From: an uncultured Bacilli bacterium
GTDB taxonomy: Bacteria; Bacillota_I; Bacilli_A; RF39; UBA660
Assembly (NCBI GenBank): GCA_934096715.1
Contig: CAKOMQ010000010.1
Coordinates: 1 to 38,212, forward strand
Reading direction: 5' to 3'
DNA: 38,212 nt
Position numbers and translations under genes: made by a program. Within the stretch, counting starts at the first letter, position 1. Each line of letters begins with the position of its first letter. This document shows positions 6,643 to 14,562 of this stretch, piece after piece. The notes beneath the pieces are model-generated. The model was not told the origin of the DNA. It was given only the letters and a program-made list of their open reading frames with translations, and ran no database searches.

Positions 6643-7314
6643 ATGGAAAGTTATACTTACTTTGATTATTTTAAAGATACCTTCTTGCCTACAGGATTAA
6701 CCGATAATGAATTACGTAAGAAAATTGAATTAGCGCAAAATGGTGATAAAGAAGCTAGAAGGACTGTTATCGAAAATAATACTAGATTAGTTTTATATTT
6801 TTTAGACAATTATTTTCCTAATGTATTTATAGATAAAAGAGAACTTGTAAGTATAGGTATGGAAGCTTTAATAGAATGTATTGATAACTTTGATTATAAT
6901 AATCATACTTGTTTTTCTAATTCTTTAAGAGTCTATATAAAGAATAAAGTTTGTAATTATTTAAAAAAACTAAGTAGAAAAAGTAAATATCCAGTAATAA
7001 GTCTAGAAGATGAAGATTACTTTAGTAGTACTATACCTTATTTAATTGAATCTTCTTTAGTAGAAGATAGATATATAAATAGTGAATTAGCTGTTAAAAT
7101 AGATGTTTATTTAAGTAGTATAGAACCTAAAATAAGAGATATGGTTTATATGTATTATGGATTTTATGGAGTATGTTATTCTTATAAAATTATTGCAAGT
7201 AAATATGACTTATCTATATCTCGAGTTCAACAAATTGTAGCAGGTGAGATTAGTAAACTTGGAAAGTATTTATATAAAGAAGGATATATTGATAGTTGTA
7301 AACATGGAAAATAG
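6643..7314 (+). CDS. Divergent sigma-70 family factor
   Basis: 223 aa. ATG 6643 is chosen because GGGGG at 6633-6637 is its ribosome binding site; a TTG at 6631 would place the start on top of that site. Region 2 is recognisable: NTRLVLYFLDNYFPNVFIDKRELVSIGMEALIECIDNF, then SNSLRVYIKNKVCNYLKKL. Region 4 is present but worn (SSIEPKIRDMVYMYYGFYGVCYSYKIIASKYDLSISRVQQIVAGEISKLGKYL), with helix-turn-helix residues near YKIIASKYDLSISRVQQI. No region 1.1 and little region 3, so it resembles the SigE/SigK or SigI style of small sigma. It lies 128 bp before surface protein 2 and shares the 11-bp repeats with it, which suggests co-regulation or control of that gene; this is inference. Confidence 0.72.
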   Translation: MESYTYFDYFKDTFLPTGLTDNELRKKIELAQNGDKEARRTVIENNTRLVLYFLDNYFPNVFIDKRELVSIGMEALIECIDNFDYNNHTCFSNSLRVYIKNKVCNYLKKLSRKSKYPVISLEDEDYFSSTIPYLIESSLVEDRYINSELAVKIDVYLSSIEPKIRDMVYMYYGFYGVCYSYKIIASKYDLSISRVQQIVAGEISKLGKYLYKEGYIDSCKHGK

Positions 7315-7323
7315 CTAAGTTAT

Positions 7324-7370
7324 CTTGCTTAAATCTTGCTTAAATCCTACTTAAAATTAACGCTTAAAAT
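7324..7370 (+). repeat. Second array of 11-bp direct repeats, before surface protein 2
   Basis: Units CTTGCTTAAAT (7324-7334), CTTGCTTAAAT (7335-7345) and CCTACTTAAAA (7346-7356), then a fourth partial unit ACGCTTAAAAT (7360-7370). The array copies that at 6511 in sequence, spacing and orientation relative to the downstream gene. It begins 9 bases after the stop codon of the sigma gene. A candidate promoter with TTGAAA (7390-7395) and TATAAA (7411-7416) follows. Confidence 0.65.
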
Positions 7371-7418
7371 TATTGTGACTTTTTTCATCTTGAAAAGAAT
7401 CTTAAAATATTATAAAAT

Positions 7419-7439
7419 TATCCTAGAAAGAGTAGGATA
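7419..7439 (+). promoter_or_regulatory. Hairpin covering the surface protein 2 ribosome binding site
   Basis: TATCCTA (7419-7425) pairs with TAGGATA (7433-7439) around a seven-base loop. AGGA at 7434-7437, the ribosome binding site for ATG 7442, is within the 3' arm, so folding would limit initiation. The stem is short and AT-rich, hence modest confidence. Confidence 0.4.
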
Positions 7440-7441
7440 TT

Positions 7442-8968
7442 ATGAAGAAGTTAGAAAAAAAGCAAATTATTATTTTAGTATGTGTGTTAGCATTATTACT
7501 ATTAGTAGGCGGAACATATGCATACTTTAGTATAAATGCGACTAGTGATAAGACAGGGGCTAAGGTATCAGGTAAAACAAACAACTTAGGAAACCCAACA
7601 ATGCAAATTAAAACATCTAAATTATATCTTAATTTAGATGCAAATTTAATGAGTCAAGCAAATGCAGGAAAGACTTATTATGCTAATGAAAATGAAAATG
7701 GCCTAGCACTAACTACTAATCCAAATTATACATTAGCAACAGCACAATTACCAGAAGGAGATGAAGCACTAGACTGTACTTATAATTATAAGGTAACAGC
7801 AACAGTTACAACTCCAATCACTGATAATTCAGATAATGATGTAAAAGTAGTAGTTGGAGATAAGACTATGACTTTAAAAGAACTTACGACTGCAGGAACT
7901 AATGGAATTATAGTAAGTGGAGAAATAAAAAGCTTAACAAAAGGACAAAGTGTATCAATACCATTAACAAGTAGTGTAACAAATACAATAAATACTCAAG
8001 ATAAACTAGTAGGTAATTCATACACAATAAAAATAGAACCATATACAATTGGAGATGCAAAAGCATTCTCATGTAAGTTACATGCTGATTCAACACCACT
8101 AACAGATTATTTAATCGCAAGTGGAAACTTATGGCAAAGTGGACTAGAAGGAGATGGCTATAGATATACAGGAAGTGGTGCGGTAGGAACTAGTACTAAT
8201 CCAAATAATTTTATCTGCTTTGGTACAAATAACAAATCAGTTTGTACAGCAAATCAAGATAAATATATGTATAGAGTACTAGGAGTATTCTCAGATGCAA
8301 ATGGAAAAAATCATGTTAAACTAATTAAATATAAACAATTGGTATATACTACATGGAACTCAACAAATGCAGATGTAAATTGGAAAGATAGTACATTATA
8401 TGCAAGTTTAAATGGTTCTGGATTCCTAACAAACGCAACATATGATTATCTACAAAATACAGAATGGAGTAATCGTATAGAAAATTGGACATGGAGTGCA
8501 GTAAATACAAAAACTTATAGTAATAGTGGACCAAATTATTATAGTATAACAACACAACAAATATATTTACATGAAATGAATAGAACAGGAAAATCTAGTA
8601 CAGTAGGTGAATGGACAACACCAAGTGCCAAAATAGGGTTAATGTATGCAAGTGACTATCAAATGTCATTAGGGTCAAGTGCATTAGCACTAACAGGACA
8701 ATCAAATGCAAGTACATTAAAAACTGGCTGGATGCATCCAAGTAATAATGATACAACGAAGTCTAGTTATGAATGGACGCTTTCTCGTTATGGGGCTTAT
8801 AGCAGTGGCAACTTCAATGCGTGGGGTGTGCGTGGTGACGGTGACGTGGACTTCAACTACGTGGCTTACTCCTATGGTGCGCGCCCAGTCTTCTATCTAA
8901 CAAGTGATGTTAAAATTACTACAACAGGTGATGGAAGTTTAGAAAATCCATATATAATTGAAGGTTAG
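7442..8968 (+). CDS. Surface protein 2: SipW/TasA-like N-terminus with hypervariable C-terminal module
   Basis: 508 aa. Residues about 8-26 form a hydrophobic export segment ending in GGTYAYFS. Residues about 30-215 are nearly identical to the protein at 73, including long runs of identical nucleotides, so duplication or gene conversion is recent. The C-terminal module follows the same plan (NLWQSGLEGDGYRY, NNFICFG, DKYMYRVLGVFSDANG, KIGLMYASDY, LKTGWMHPSNND) and ends GARPVFYL then GSLENPYIIEG. It lacks the 70-residue insert of protein 1 and joins with GSGAVGTSTNPNNF, a version shared with the protein at 31090. The variable cassette lies near the 3' end. Neither an LPXTG sorting signal nor other anchor is visible. 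Regulation is probably through the upstream repeats. Binding or matrix function is inferred. Confidence 0.8.
   Translation: MKKLEKKQIIILVCVLALLLLVGGTYAYFSINATSDKTGAKVSGKTNNLGNPTMQIKTSKLYLNLDANLMSQANAGKTYYANENENGLALTTNPNYTLATAQLPEGDEALDCTYNYKVTATVTTPITDNSDNDVKVVVGDKTMTLKELTTAGTNGIIVSGEIKSLTKGQSVSIPLTSSVTNTINTQDKLVGNSYTIKIEPYTIGDAKAFSCKLHADSTPLTDYLIASGNLWQSGLEGDGYRYTGSGAVGTSTNPNNFICFGTNNKSVCTANQDKYMYRVLGVFSDANGKNHVKLIKYKQLVYTTWNSTNADVNWKDSTLYASLNGSGFLTNATYDYLQNTEWSNRIENWTWSAVNTKTYSNSGPNYYSITTQQIYLHEMNRTGKSSTVGEWTTPSAKIGLMYASDYQMSLGSSALALTGQSNASTLKTGWMHPSNNDTTKSSYEWTLSRYGAYSSGNFNAWGVRGDGDVDFNYVAYSYGARPVFYLTSDVKITTTGDGSLENPYIIEG
8783..8887 (+). repeat. DGR-like variable cassette of surface protein 2
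   Basis: The core 8819-8887 is about 62% GC (43 of 69). It aligns codon for codon with 1687-1755; 12 of 23 residues are identical and 11 differ. Differing codons here are GGT, GGT, GAC, GAC, GAC, TTC, AAC, TAC, TAC, TAT and GCG, thus NNY in 10 of 11. Identical nucleotides are concentrated in GCGTGG, GTGGCT, TCC and CGCCCAGT. Some synonymous T/C third-base differences show that the two copies do not derive by adenine changes alone from a single template. Confidence 0.6.
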
Positions 8969-8989
8969 GAGTCTATTTAGGCTTCTTTT
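8967..8989 (+). terminator. Weak terminator of surface protein 2
   Basis: Seven-bp stem with two G-U pairs, arms 8967-8973 and 8980-8986, then TTTT. It overlaps the stop codon. Confidence 0.5.
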
Positions 8990-9001
8990 CCGTTGTAATA
9001 G

Positions 9002-9021
9002 AGAATATTCTATGTTATAAT
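9002..9021 (+). promoter_or_regulatory. Promoter of the thioredoxin-like gene with adjacent palindrome
   Basis: Extended -10 element TGTTATAAT at 9013-9021 (TATAAT 9016-9021). Directly upstream is the perfect 10-bp palindrome AGAATATTCT (9002-9011), which would sit in the spacer and could be an operator. No -35 match is needed with an extended -10. Confidence 0.5.
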
Positions 9022-9044
9022 TTTTTTACGAAGGTAGGTTTATA

Positions 9045-9770
9045 ATGGAGAAGAAGAATAAGATTATATTATTAATAATATTGATTGTAACAGTTTTAAT
9101 TGTGGGTATATGTGTATTTGCTATTATGAGACATGAGAGTGATAGTAAAAATAATGAAGTAACTGATGCAGTTAAATTTAAAGAAGAATACGAAAAATTA
9201 AATGGTAGTAAGTATGAAAATTTAACTTATCCAACAGTTACAATAAATGAAAATAATACAATTAAATATATAACAGAAGCACAAGCTGTTGAGATGCTTA
9301 AGAATGGTACTGGAGTCATCTATTTTGGATTTGCTGGTTGCCCTTGGTGTCGTACTTTAATAACTCCACTTTTAGATATAGCACGTGAAAGTCATACTAC
9401 TATTTATTACTTAGATATTTTGAATATTAGAAGTAAAATAGAGCTTACAAGTGATAAATTAATTAAAACTACTAAAAAAGGTACTGATTCTTATTATGAT
9501 TTACTTAATTTAATGAGTGAATACTTAAAAGATTATGTTTTAACTGATGAAGATAATAAAGAATATAAAACAGGAGAAAAGAGATTATATGCTCCGACAC
9601 TTGTAGCAGTTAAAAATGGTAAAATTGAAAGTTTCCATGAAGGTACAGTAGATTCTCAAAAAAGTGGTTTTGATGTATTAACTAAAAAACAAGAAAAAGA
9701 ATTAAATAAGATATTAACAGAACTTGTTAAAACAGTTAGTTCAAATAGTTGTTCAAGCACTGGTTGTTAA
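9045..9770 (+). CDS. Membrane-anchored thioredoxin-fold protein with CPWC active site
   Basis: 241 aa. A single N-terminal membrane segment (about residues 6-28) places the rest outside the membrane. The thioredoxin fold begins near residue 75 with IYFGFAGCPWCRTLITPLL; the redox pair is Cys99 and Cys102. The cis-proline strand is seen at RLYAPTLVAVKNGKI, followed by a C-terminal helix. The chain ends SNSCSSTGC, giving a second cysteine pair outside the fold, which could be a structural disulfide or metal site. This resembles the small thiol-disulfide exchange proteins of Gram-positive surfaces, perhaps for folding the cysteine-containing surface proteins beside it; that link is inference. Confidence 0.8.
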   Translation: MEKKNKIILLIILIVTVLIVGICVFAIMRHESDSKNNEVTDAVKFKEEYEKLNGSKYENLTYPTVTINENNTIKYITEAQAVEMLKNGTGVIYFGFAGCPWCRTLITPLLDIARESHTTIYYLDILNIRSKIELTSDKLIKTTKKGTDSYYDLLNLMSEYLKDYVLTDEDNKEYKTGEKRLYAPTLVAVKNGKIESFHEGTVDSQKSGFDVLTKKQEKELNKILTELVKTVSSNSCSSTGC

Positions 9771-9784
9771 AGTGCTTTTTTTTT
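9755..9784 (+). terminator. Terminator of the thioredoxin-like gene
   Basis: AAGCACT (9755-9761) pairs with AGTGCTT (9771-9777), loop includes the stop codon, followed by nine or more T. Confidence 0.85.
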
Positions 9785-9792
9785 GATATAAT
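9784..9792 (+). promoter_or_regulatory. Extended -10 promoter of the scp operon
   Basis: TGATATAAT at 9784-9792, immediately after the preceding terminator's T-run and 29 bases before ATG 9821. Similar TGNTATAAT boxes precede the genes at 9045, 14563 and 17594. Confidence 0.5.
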
Positions 9793-9820
9793 TTATGAGT
9801 AAAGATATTGAGGGATTTAT

Positions 9821-10747
9821 ATGGCTAAAAAACAAGAAAAAGTAGTGTTAGAGAATATTGAATTAAAACCACAAACTATTGGATATGTTCTTAAAAAGAA
9901 GAATAATGTAGGGAGAGTATTTATAATATTTGTAGCGTTCTTATTAGCAATATTATTCTTACCAGAAATAACTGTTTATTTAAATAATTTAACTGGTAAG
10001 CATACACCATCAACTATTATAGATAGTAAGGGTGATGATAAAAAGCATCATGGTAGTAAGGATACTAAAGAAGTAGTATATGCTACATTAAATGATGGAT
10101 TTCTAATAGATGAAGAAAGTTATAAAGTTTCTAATATTAATTTGATTGTTAATAAGATATCATTTGATATAACTAATAAAACTGATAGTATAATTGATTT
10201 TACAAAAGATAATTATTTTTTAGAGACTTATGATGATAAAAAGACATTACTTGAAAGATTCAAGGTGGATGTTCCAGTTATAAAAGCTAAGGGAACAACT
10301 AATTTAAGTGTGAATGTTAATAGTACTAATATTACTTATGTAGTGTTTTCTAAGAAGAATATAGATGATTATCCAGTAGTTGATATAGTTAAAGATCAAA
10401 ATGGTAAGGGCATAATTGAATGTAGTAAAGATAATCAAACTATAAAATATTATTTTAGTAATGATTTACTATATAAGTTGGAAGATAAATTTGATTATAA
10501 TAATATAAATGATGTTGGTTATAATGAATTATTACAAAAGTATCAAAGTCGTGCGACTAGTTATGATGTTTTAAAGGGAGTTAAAACTTCGTTTAATAGT
10601 AGTGTTAATGGATTTTCAACAGTAGTTGAAGTAGATTTAACTAGTGCTAACTTAAGTGAATTAAAAGAAGAACACTATTATAAGAATGAAACTATGGCTA
10701 AAGTAGTAAGTTTCGAGATGCAGACATACGGATATACTTGTAAGTAG
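9821..10747 (+). CDS. Membrane-anchored protein of unknown function
   Basis: 308 aa, family not recognised. A cytoplasmic N-terminus of about 30 residues rich in Lys and Glu is followed by one membrane segment (about 30-50, VFIIFVAFLLAILFLPEI) and a long extracytoplasmic part beginning with a charged linker (SKGDDKKHHGSKDTKE). The outer part has a beta-rich pattern (ISFDITNKTDSIIDFTKDNY, then DVPVIKAKGTTNLSVNV) like extracellular immunoglobulin-type domains that describe DUF-type exported proteins. A single Cys pair (residues about 205 and 307) could form a disulfide. It is the first gene of a tight operon with scpA (9-bp gap), but nothing ties its function to chromosome segregation. Confidence 0.6.
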   Translation: MAKKQEKVVLENIELKPQTIGYVLKKKNNVGRVFIIFVAFLLAILFLPEITVYLNNLTGKHTPSTIIDSKGDDKKHHGSKDTKEVVYATLNDGFLIDEESYKVSNINLIVNKISFDITNKTDSIIDFTKDNYFLETYDDKKTLLERFKVDVPVIKAKGTTNLSVNVNSTNITYVVFSKKNIDDYPVVDIVKDQNGKGIIECSKDNQTIKYYFSNDLLYKLEDKFDYNNINDVGYNELLQKYQSRATSYDVLKGVKTSFNSSVNGFSTVVEVDLTSANLSELKEEHYYKNETMAKVVSFEMQTYGYTCK

Positions 10748-10756
10748 GGGGAATAT

Positions 10757-11470
10757 ATGAATTTACAACTAGAAGAATTTTCTGGACCACTGGATTTACT
10801 ATTACATTTGGTTAGAATTAACCAAATGGATATATATGAAGTAAATATTAAAGAAATAATTGATCAATACTTAGAATTTATTAATAGTTTAGATAAAACT
10901 AATATAGATGTATCTAGTGAGTATTTAGTTATGGCAGCAGAGTTATTACATTTAAAAAGTAAAATGCTTATTAATACTCAAATGGATGAAGATGAAGAAG
11001 ATATATATGAAATTGAAAGTGAAGAAGATTTAAGAGATAAACTTATTGAATATGAAAAGTATAAAAAAGTATGTGATAATTTTAAGGATTTAGAAAATAA
11101 TAGACAAGAGTATTATACTAAGATACCAGAGAGTTTAAGTGAGTATAGTGAAGGAGAAAAGTTAGTTAATAGTGATGTAGATTTAGAAGACTTAGTTAAT
11201 GCTTTTCTAGAGATGCAAAAAAGACTTTTTTATAAAAAACCAGTTACTACTAGAGTAACTAAGAAAGAAATAAGTATTAAAGATAGAATATTTGAAATAA
11301 GAAATATACTTAATACTAGAAGAAAATTAGAATTTACTGAGTTATTTGATACTTTTACTCGTGAAGATATTGTAGTTACTTTTTTATCTCTTTTAGATAT
11401 GACAAAAAGTAATGAGATACTTCTTACTCAAGAGAAAGTGTTTGGTAATATTTATATAGAAAAGAAGTGA
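10757..11470 (+). CDS. scpA: ScpA, kleisin subunit of the SMC condensin complex
   Basis: 237 aa, usual length 240-250. ScpA bridges the SMC heads and recruits ScpB in the bacterial condensin that organises and segregates chromosomes. The N-terminal SMC-neck-binding helices are diagnostic (LEEFSGPLDLLLHLVRINQMDIYEVNI, IIDQYLEFI, SEYLVMAAELLHLKSKMLI). An acidic stretch (MDEDEEDIYEIESEEDL) follows, and the C-terminal winged helix ends FTREDIVVTFLSLLDMTKSNEILLTQEKVFGNIYIE. The ribosome binding site AGGGGGA lies just before ATG 10757. Four bases separate it from scpB. Confidence 0.95.
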   Translation: MNLQLEEFSGPLDLLLHLVRINQMDIYEVNIKEIIDQYLEFINSLDKTNIDVSSEYLVMAAELLHLKSKMLINTQMDEDEEDIYEIESEEDLRDKLIEYEKYKKVCDNFKDLENNRQEYYTKIPESLSEYSEGEKLVNSDVDLEDLVNAFLEMQKRLFYKKPVTTRVTKKEISIKDRIFEIRNILNTRRKLEFTELFDTFTREDIVVTFLSLLDMTKSNEILLTQEKVFGNIYIEKK

Positions 11471-11474
11471 AGTA

Positions 11475-12014
11475 ATGGATTTATTAGGAGTTTTGGAAGG
11501 ACTATTATTTGTTGTTGGAGATGAAGGATTAACAATAGATGATATATGTCAAGTATTAAGTATAAATGAAGTAGATTGTAAAGATTTATTAAATAAGTTA
11601 AATCAAGAATATCAAAATAGTAATAGGGGTATTAAAATATGTTATTTAGCAGATACTTTTAAATTAACTACTAAAAAAGAACATGCTGATTATTATAAGA
11701 AATTACTTGGTGAAAAAGAATCTACTCTTACACAATCTCAACTAGAAGTTTTAGCAATTATTGCGTATAATGAACCAATTACGAGAGTAGAAATTGATAA
11801 TATAAGGGGTATTGCTAGTCAATATATAGTAAAAAAGTTGCTTAGTAAAGATTTAATTAAAGTATGTGGTAAGAGTGATATGCCTGGAAAACCTAATATG
11901 TATAAAACTACTAAAGAGTTTTTAGATTACTTTGGATTATCTTCAATAAGTGATTTACCAGAGGTAAGTATATTTAATACTGAAGAAGAAAATCAAGAAT
12001 TATTTAAAAAGTAG
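11475..12014 (+). CDS. scpB: ScpB, winged-helix subunit of the SMC condensin complex
   Basis: 179 aa, family length 180-200. A dimer of ScpB binds the middle of ScpA. The N-terminal winged helix starts LLGVLEGLLFVVGDEGLTIDDICQVL, and the second one carries the family-diagnostic LTQSQLEVLAIIAYNEPITRVEIDNIRG followed by LLSKDLIKVCGKSDMPGKPNMYKTTKEFLDYFGL. scpA-scpB order and spacing are conserved across Firmicutes. The C-terminal tail is short and acidic. Confidence 0.95.
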   Translation: MDLLGVLEGLLFVVGDEGLTIDDICQVLSINEVDCKDLLNKLNQEYQNSNRGIKICYLADTFKLTTKKEHADYYKKLLGEKESTLTQSQLEVLAIIAYNEPITRVEIDNIRGIASQYIVKKLLSKDLIKVCGKSDMPGKPNMYKTTKEFLDYFGLSSISDLPEVSIFNTEEENQELFKK

Positions 12015-12022
12015 GTGGGTTT

Positions 12023-12595
12023 ATGGATAAGTTATTGAAAGTACTTTCACAAGATAGTTTAGAAATAGAATTAGGTAATAATACTTGTATAATTTTAAAA
12101 CTTGTATTTGATAGTATTTTAATAAGTAAAAAGGAATACTTTATAGAAAAGAATATATTAAAAAGTAGAATATTTGAAGAATATTATCCTAGTAGGGATG
12201 AATTAGAGTCTATTATAGAGAAATATCAAGAATATATAGAATTAAAATATAATGAGATACTAGAAGTAGAAAGTAAGATTACTGAGTCTTATGAAGATAT
12301 AACTTCGTATTTAATTGAAAGTGTTTATCCTAAAGATAAGAAGGAAATGATCTTAGAAATAATAAACTTTGTATATAAATATGGAGCTTTTAATATAAGT
12401 GAAGATTATGGTCTTACTAATATAGAACCTTTTAGTAAAAGAGTTGGGTATGTACTTATAAATCTTAAAGATATGAAATGTATTTATGAATATGAAGAGA
12501 TATTTAATACTATAATTGATGAAATAAGAAGAAAAAGACCTACTTTTCAGAAGATATATGATAAAAATATGGAAGAATTTAGTCGAAAGTGTTGA
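12023..12595 (+). CDS. Unknown protein following scpB
   Basis: 190 aa, family not recognised. It looks cytoplasmic, without signal or membrane segments, and is rich in Glu, Lys and Ile with predicted long helices (for example DELESIIEKYQEYIELKYNEILEVESKITESYEDITSYL). Ribosome binding site AGGTGGG precedes ATG 12023; only eight bases separate it from scpB, so it is the last gene of the scp operon. The final bases overlap the -35 box of the next gene. Many Firmicutes carry small unrelated genes after scpB, so context does not fix a role. Confidence 0.6.
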   Translation: MDKLLKVLSQDSLEIELGNNTCIILKLVFDSILISKKEYFIEKNILKSRIFEEYYPSRDELESIIEKYQEYIELKYNEILEVESKITESYEDITSYLIESVYPKDKKEMILEIINFVYKYGAFNISEDYGLTNIEPFSKRVGYVLINLKDMKCIYEYEEIFNTIIDEIRRKRPTFQKIYDKNMEEFSRKC

Positions 12596-12619
12596 CTAAT
12601 TCTCGCAAAATGATAAAAT
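12592..12619 (+). promoter_or_regulatory. Sigma-A-type promoter of the acyl ligase gene
   Basis: TTGACT (12592-12597), 16-bp spacer, TAAAAT (12614-12619) preceded by TGA. The -35 box overlaps the stop region of the gene before it. Confidence 0.6.
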
Positions 12620-12646
12620 AAATTTTAATTGATTGGGGGATTAATC

Positions 12647-14503
12647 ATGGATTTAACTGATTATAAAAAAGAAATTGCTAAACTAAGTGTTGAAGAAAAA
12701 AAACAAAGAAATTTATATTTAAAGAGAATGAATACAGGAGAGTATTATGGTCCAATGACAGGAAAACCTTCTTTGGATAAACCTTGGCTTAAGCATCATA
12801 CTGATGAAGCAATTATGAGTGATATTGAAGATATTACTTTATATCAAAGATTATTATTAAATAATAAAGATCATTTAGATGGCGTTGCTCTTAAATATTT
12901 TGATAGAGATATAACTTATAAAGAATTATTTTTAGAAGTTAATAAAATAGCAGATGCTTTAATTAAGAGTGGAGTTAAGACTGGTGATACTATTACTATG
13001 TTATCTGTTACTATTCCAGAAACAGTTGAATTATTTTATGCTGCTAATAAAATAGGAGTTACTGTTAATATACTTGATCCACGTAGTAATGAATCATTAA
13101 TAAAATCTAATGTAGAAAAGTCTAATACTAAGATGGTATTTGTTATAGATAAGTATAAAAATAAAATAGGACATGCTTTAAGTGAAAATGATGTTAAGAT
13201 AGTTGTTGTGTCTCCAATGAATTCTATTCCTACTAGTAAAAAAATTAGTATGATTATGGAATCTATTAAAACTGGTAATAAATATGATGTAGAAAAAGAC
13301 TGGTATGATTTCATTAGTTGGAATAAGTTTCATAGATTGGGTAGTAAGAATGCAGAAGTTAAAACGGCTGATAATTCTCTAAATCCAATTGCTTGTATAG
13401 ATTATACTGGTGGTACTACTGGTACACCTAAGGGAGCGCTTTTATCTAACTATGGTTTGGGTGCTGTTGCTAAACAATATGAAGTATTAGATATAGATAT
13501 TAAAAGGGGACAATTAATGCTTAATATAATGCCAATGTTCTTATCTTATGGAATTGGTATGTTAAATATGTCTCTTAATTTAGGGGTAACTAATATATTA
13601 ATACCATTATTTGATGCTAAGAAGATGGCAGATTATTTAATTAAATATAGATTTAATCATTTTATGGGAGTTCCTAGTCATTATGAACCACTTTTACATG
13701 ATAAAAGATTAGATGGAATGGATTTATCTTTTCTTGTAACTACAGGAGCTGGTGGAGATATTACTTTAGAAGAATTTGAAAAGTCAATTACTAATTTCTT
13801 TGAACTACATAATTGTCATTCTGGTTTACTTAATGGATATGGATGTACTGAAGCATCATCTGCTGTTGCAACTTGTACACCTAAGGTAAATAAAATTGGT
13901 AGTGTTGGTATTCCACTTGTTAAAAATAATATAATGATACTTGATAATAATGGAGAAGAAGTTGGTTATAATCAAGAAGGAGAACTAGTAATTAATGGAC
14001 CATCTATAATGGTTAAATATTTAGATAATGAAGAAGAAACTAATAAAGTTTTAAAAGAATATGTTACTGGAGAAGTTTGGCTATATCCTGAAGATATAGC
14101 TTATATGGACGAAGATGGTTTATTATATGTTAGAAATAGAAAGAAAAGAGTTATTATAAGACCTGATGGACATAATGTTTTTCCTTCTACAATTGAAAAT
14201 ACTATTCTTAAACATCCTGCTGTTCTAAGTTGTGGTGTTATTGGAATAAAATCTGATGAACATGTTAATGGTTCTTGGACTAAAGCAATGGTTGTTTTAA
14301 AAGAAGAATATAAAGGACAAGAAGATCGTATTGAACAAGAATTAAGAAAATTATGTTTACAAGAATTACCTGAAAGAGATGGAGCAGAGTATTATGGATT
14401 TATAGATGAATTACCATATACTCCAGCTGGTAAAGTAAATTATATTGAACTTGAAAAAATGGAGAATGATAACTCTAGAGTTAGAAAAATACATAATAAA
14501 TAA
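12647..14503 (+). CDS. AMP-forming acyl-adenylate/acyl-CoA ligase (ANL superfamily)
   Basis: 618 aa. ANL enzymes activate a carboxylic acid with ATP to an acyl-AMP and usually pass it to CoA or a carrier. ATG 12647 fits GGGGGA (12635-12640). The phosphate-binding motif is CIDYTGGTTGTPKGALLSN (about residue 255), the A5 motif is LLNGYGCTEASSA, the A7/A8 region is YPEDIAYMDEDGLLYVRNRKKRVIIRPDGHNVFPSTIE, and the catalytic lysine is in TPAGKVNYIEL near the end. The N-terminal part has the domain start GVALKYFDRDITYKELFLEVNKIADAL. Substrate is not evident; length suits a medium- or long-chain acyl ligase or an O-succinylbenzoate-CoA-type relative. It is transcribed alone from its own promoter. Confidence 0.85.
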   Translation: MDLTDYKKEIAKLSVEEKKQRNLYLKRMNTGEYYGPMTGKPSLDKPWLKHHTDEAIMSDIEDITLYQRLLLNNKDHLDGVALKYFDRDITYKELFLEVNKIADALIKSGVKTGDTITMLSVTIPETVELFYAANKIGVTVNILDPRSNESLIKSNVEKSNTKMVFVIDKYKNKIGHALSENDVKIVVVSPMNSIPTSKKISMIMESIKTGNKYDVEKDWYDFISWNKFHRLGSKNAEVKTADNSLNPIACIDYTGGTTGTPKGALLSNYGLGAVAKQYEVLDIDIKRGQLMLNIMPMFLSYGIGMLNMSLNLGVTNILIPLFDAKKMADYLIKYRFNHFMGVPSHYEPLLHDKRLDGMDLSFLVTTGAGGDITLEEFEKSITNFFELHNCHSGLLNGYGCTEASSAVATCTPKVNKIGSVGIPLVKNNIMILDNNGEEVGYNQEGELVINGPSIMVKYLDNEEETNKVLKEYVTGEVWLYPEDIAYMDEDGLLYVRNRKKRVIIRPDGHNVFPSTIENTILKHPAVLSCGVIGIKSDEHVNGSWTKAMVVLKEEYKGQEDRIEQELRKLCLQELPERDGAEYYGFIDELPYTPAGKVNYIELEKMENDNSRVRKIHNK

Positions 14504-14522
14504 TTATTTATGTATTTTTTTT
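14486..14522 (+). terminator. Terminator of the acyl ligase gene
   Basis: AT-rich 10-bp stem, arms 14486-14495 and 14509-14518, followed by a T-run; it overlaps the stop codon. Confidence 0.75.
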
Positions 14523-14530
14523 GTATTTAA

Positions 14531-14539
14531 TGGTATAAT
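14531..14539 (+). promoter_or_regulatory. Extended -10 promoter of the hybrid kinase
   Basis: TGGTATAAT at 14531-14539, with the ribosome binding site AGGTGA (14553-14558) and ATG at 14563. No clear -35. Confidence 0.5.
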
Positions 14540-14562
14540 TTTTTCAGAATATAGGTGATAAT

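Noticed and set aside
6511..7370. CRISPR array
   Set aside because: Units are only 11 bp, directly adjacent with no spacers, and no cas genes are present.
7336..7530. A 64-aa plus-strand frame before surface protein 2
   Set aside because: It begins inside the 11-bp repeats, has no ribosome binding site and runs into the start of the real gene in another frame.
13036..13314. Minus-strand 92-aa frame within the acyl ligase gene
   Set aside because: Opposite conserved ANL sequence; no start signals.
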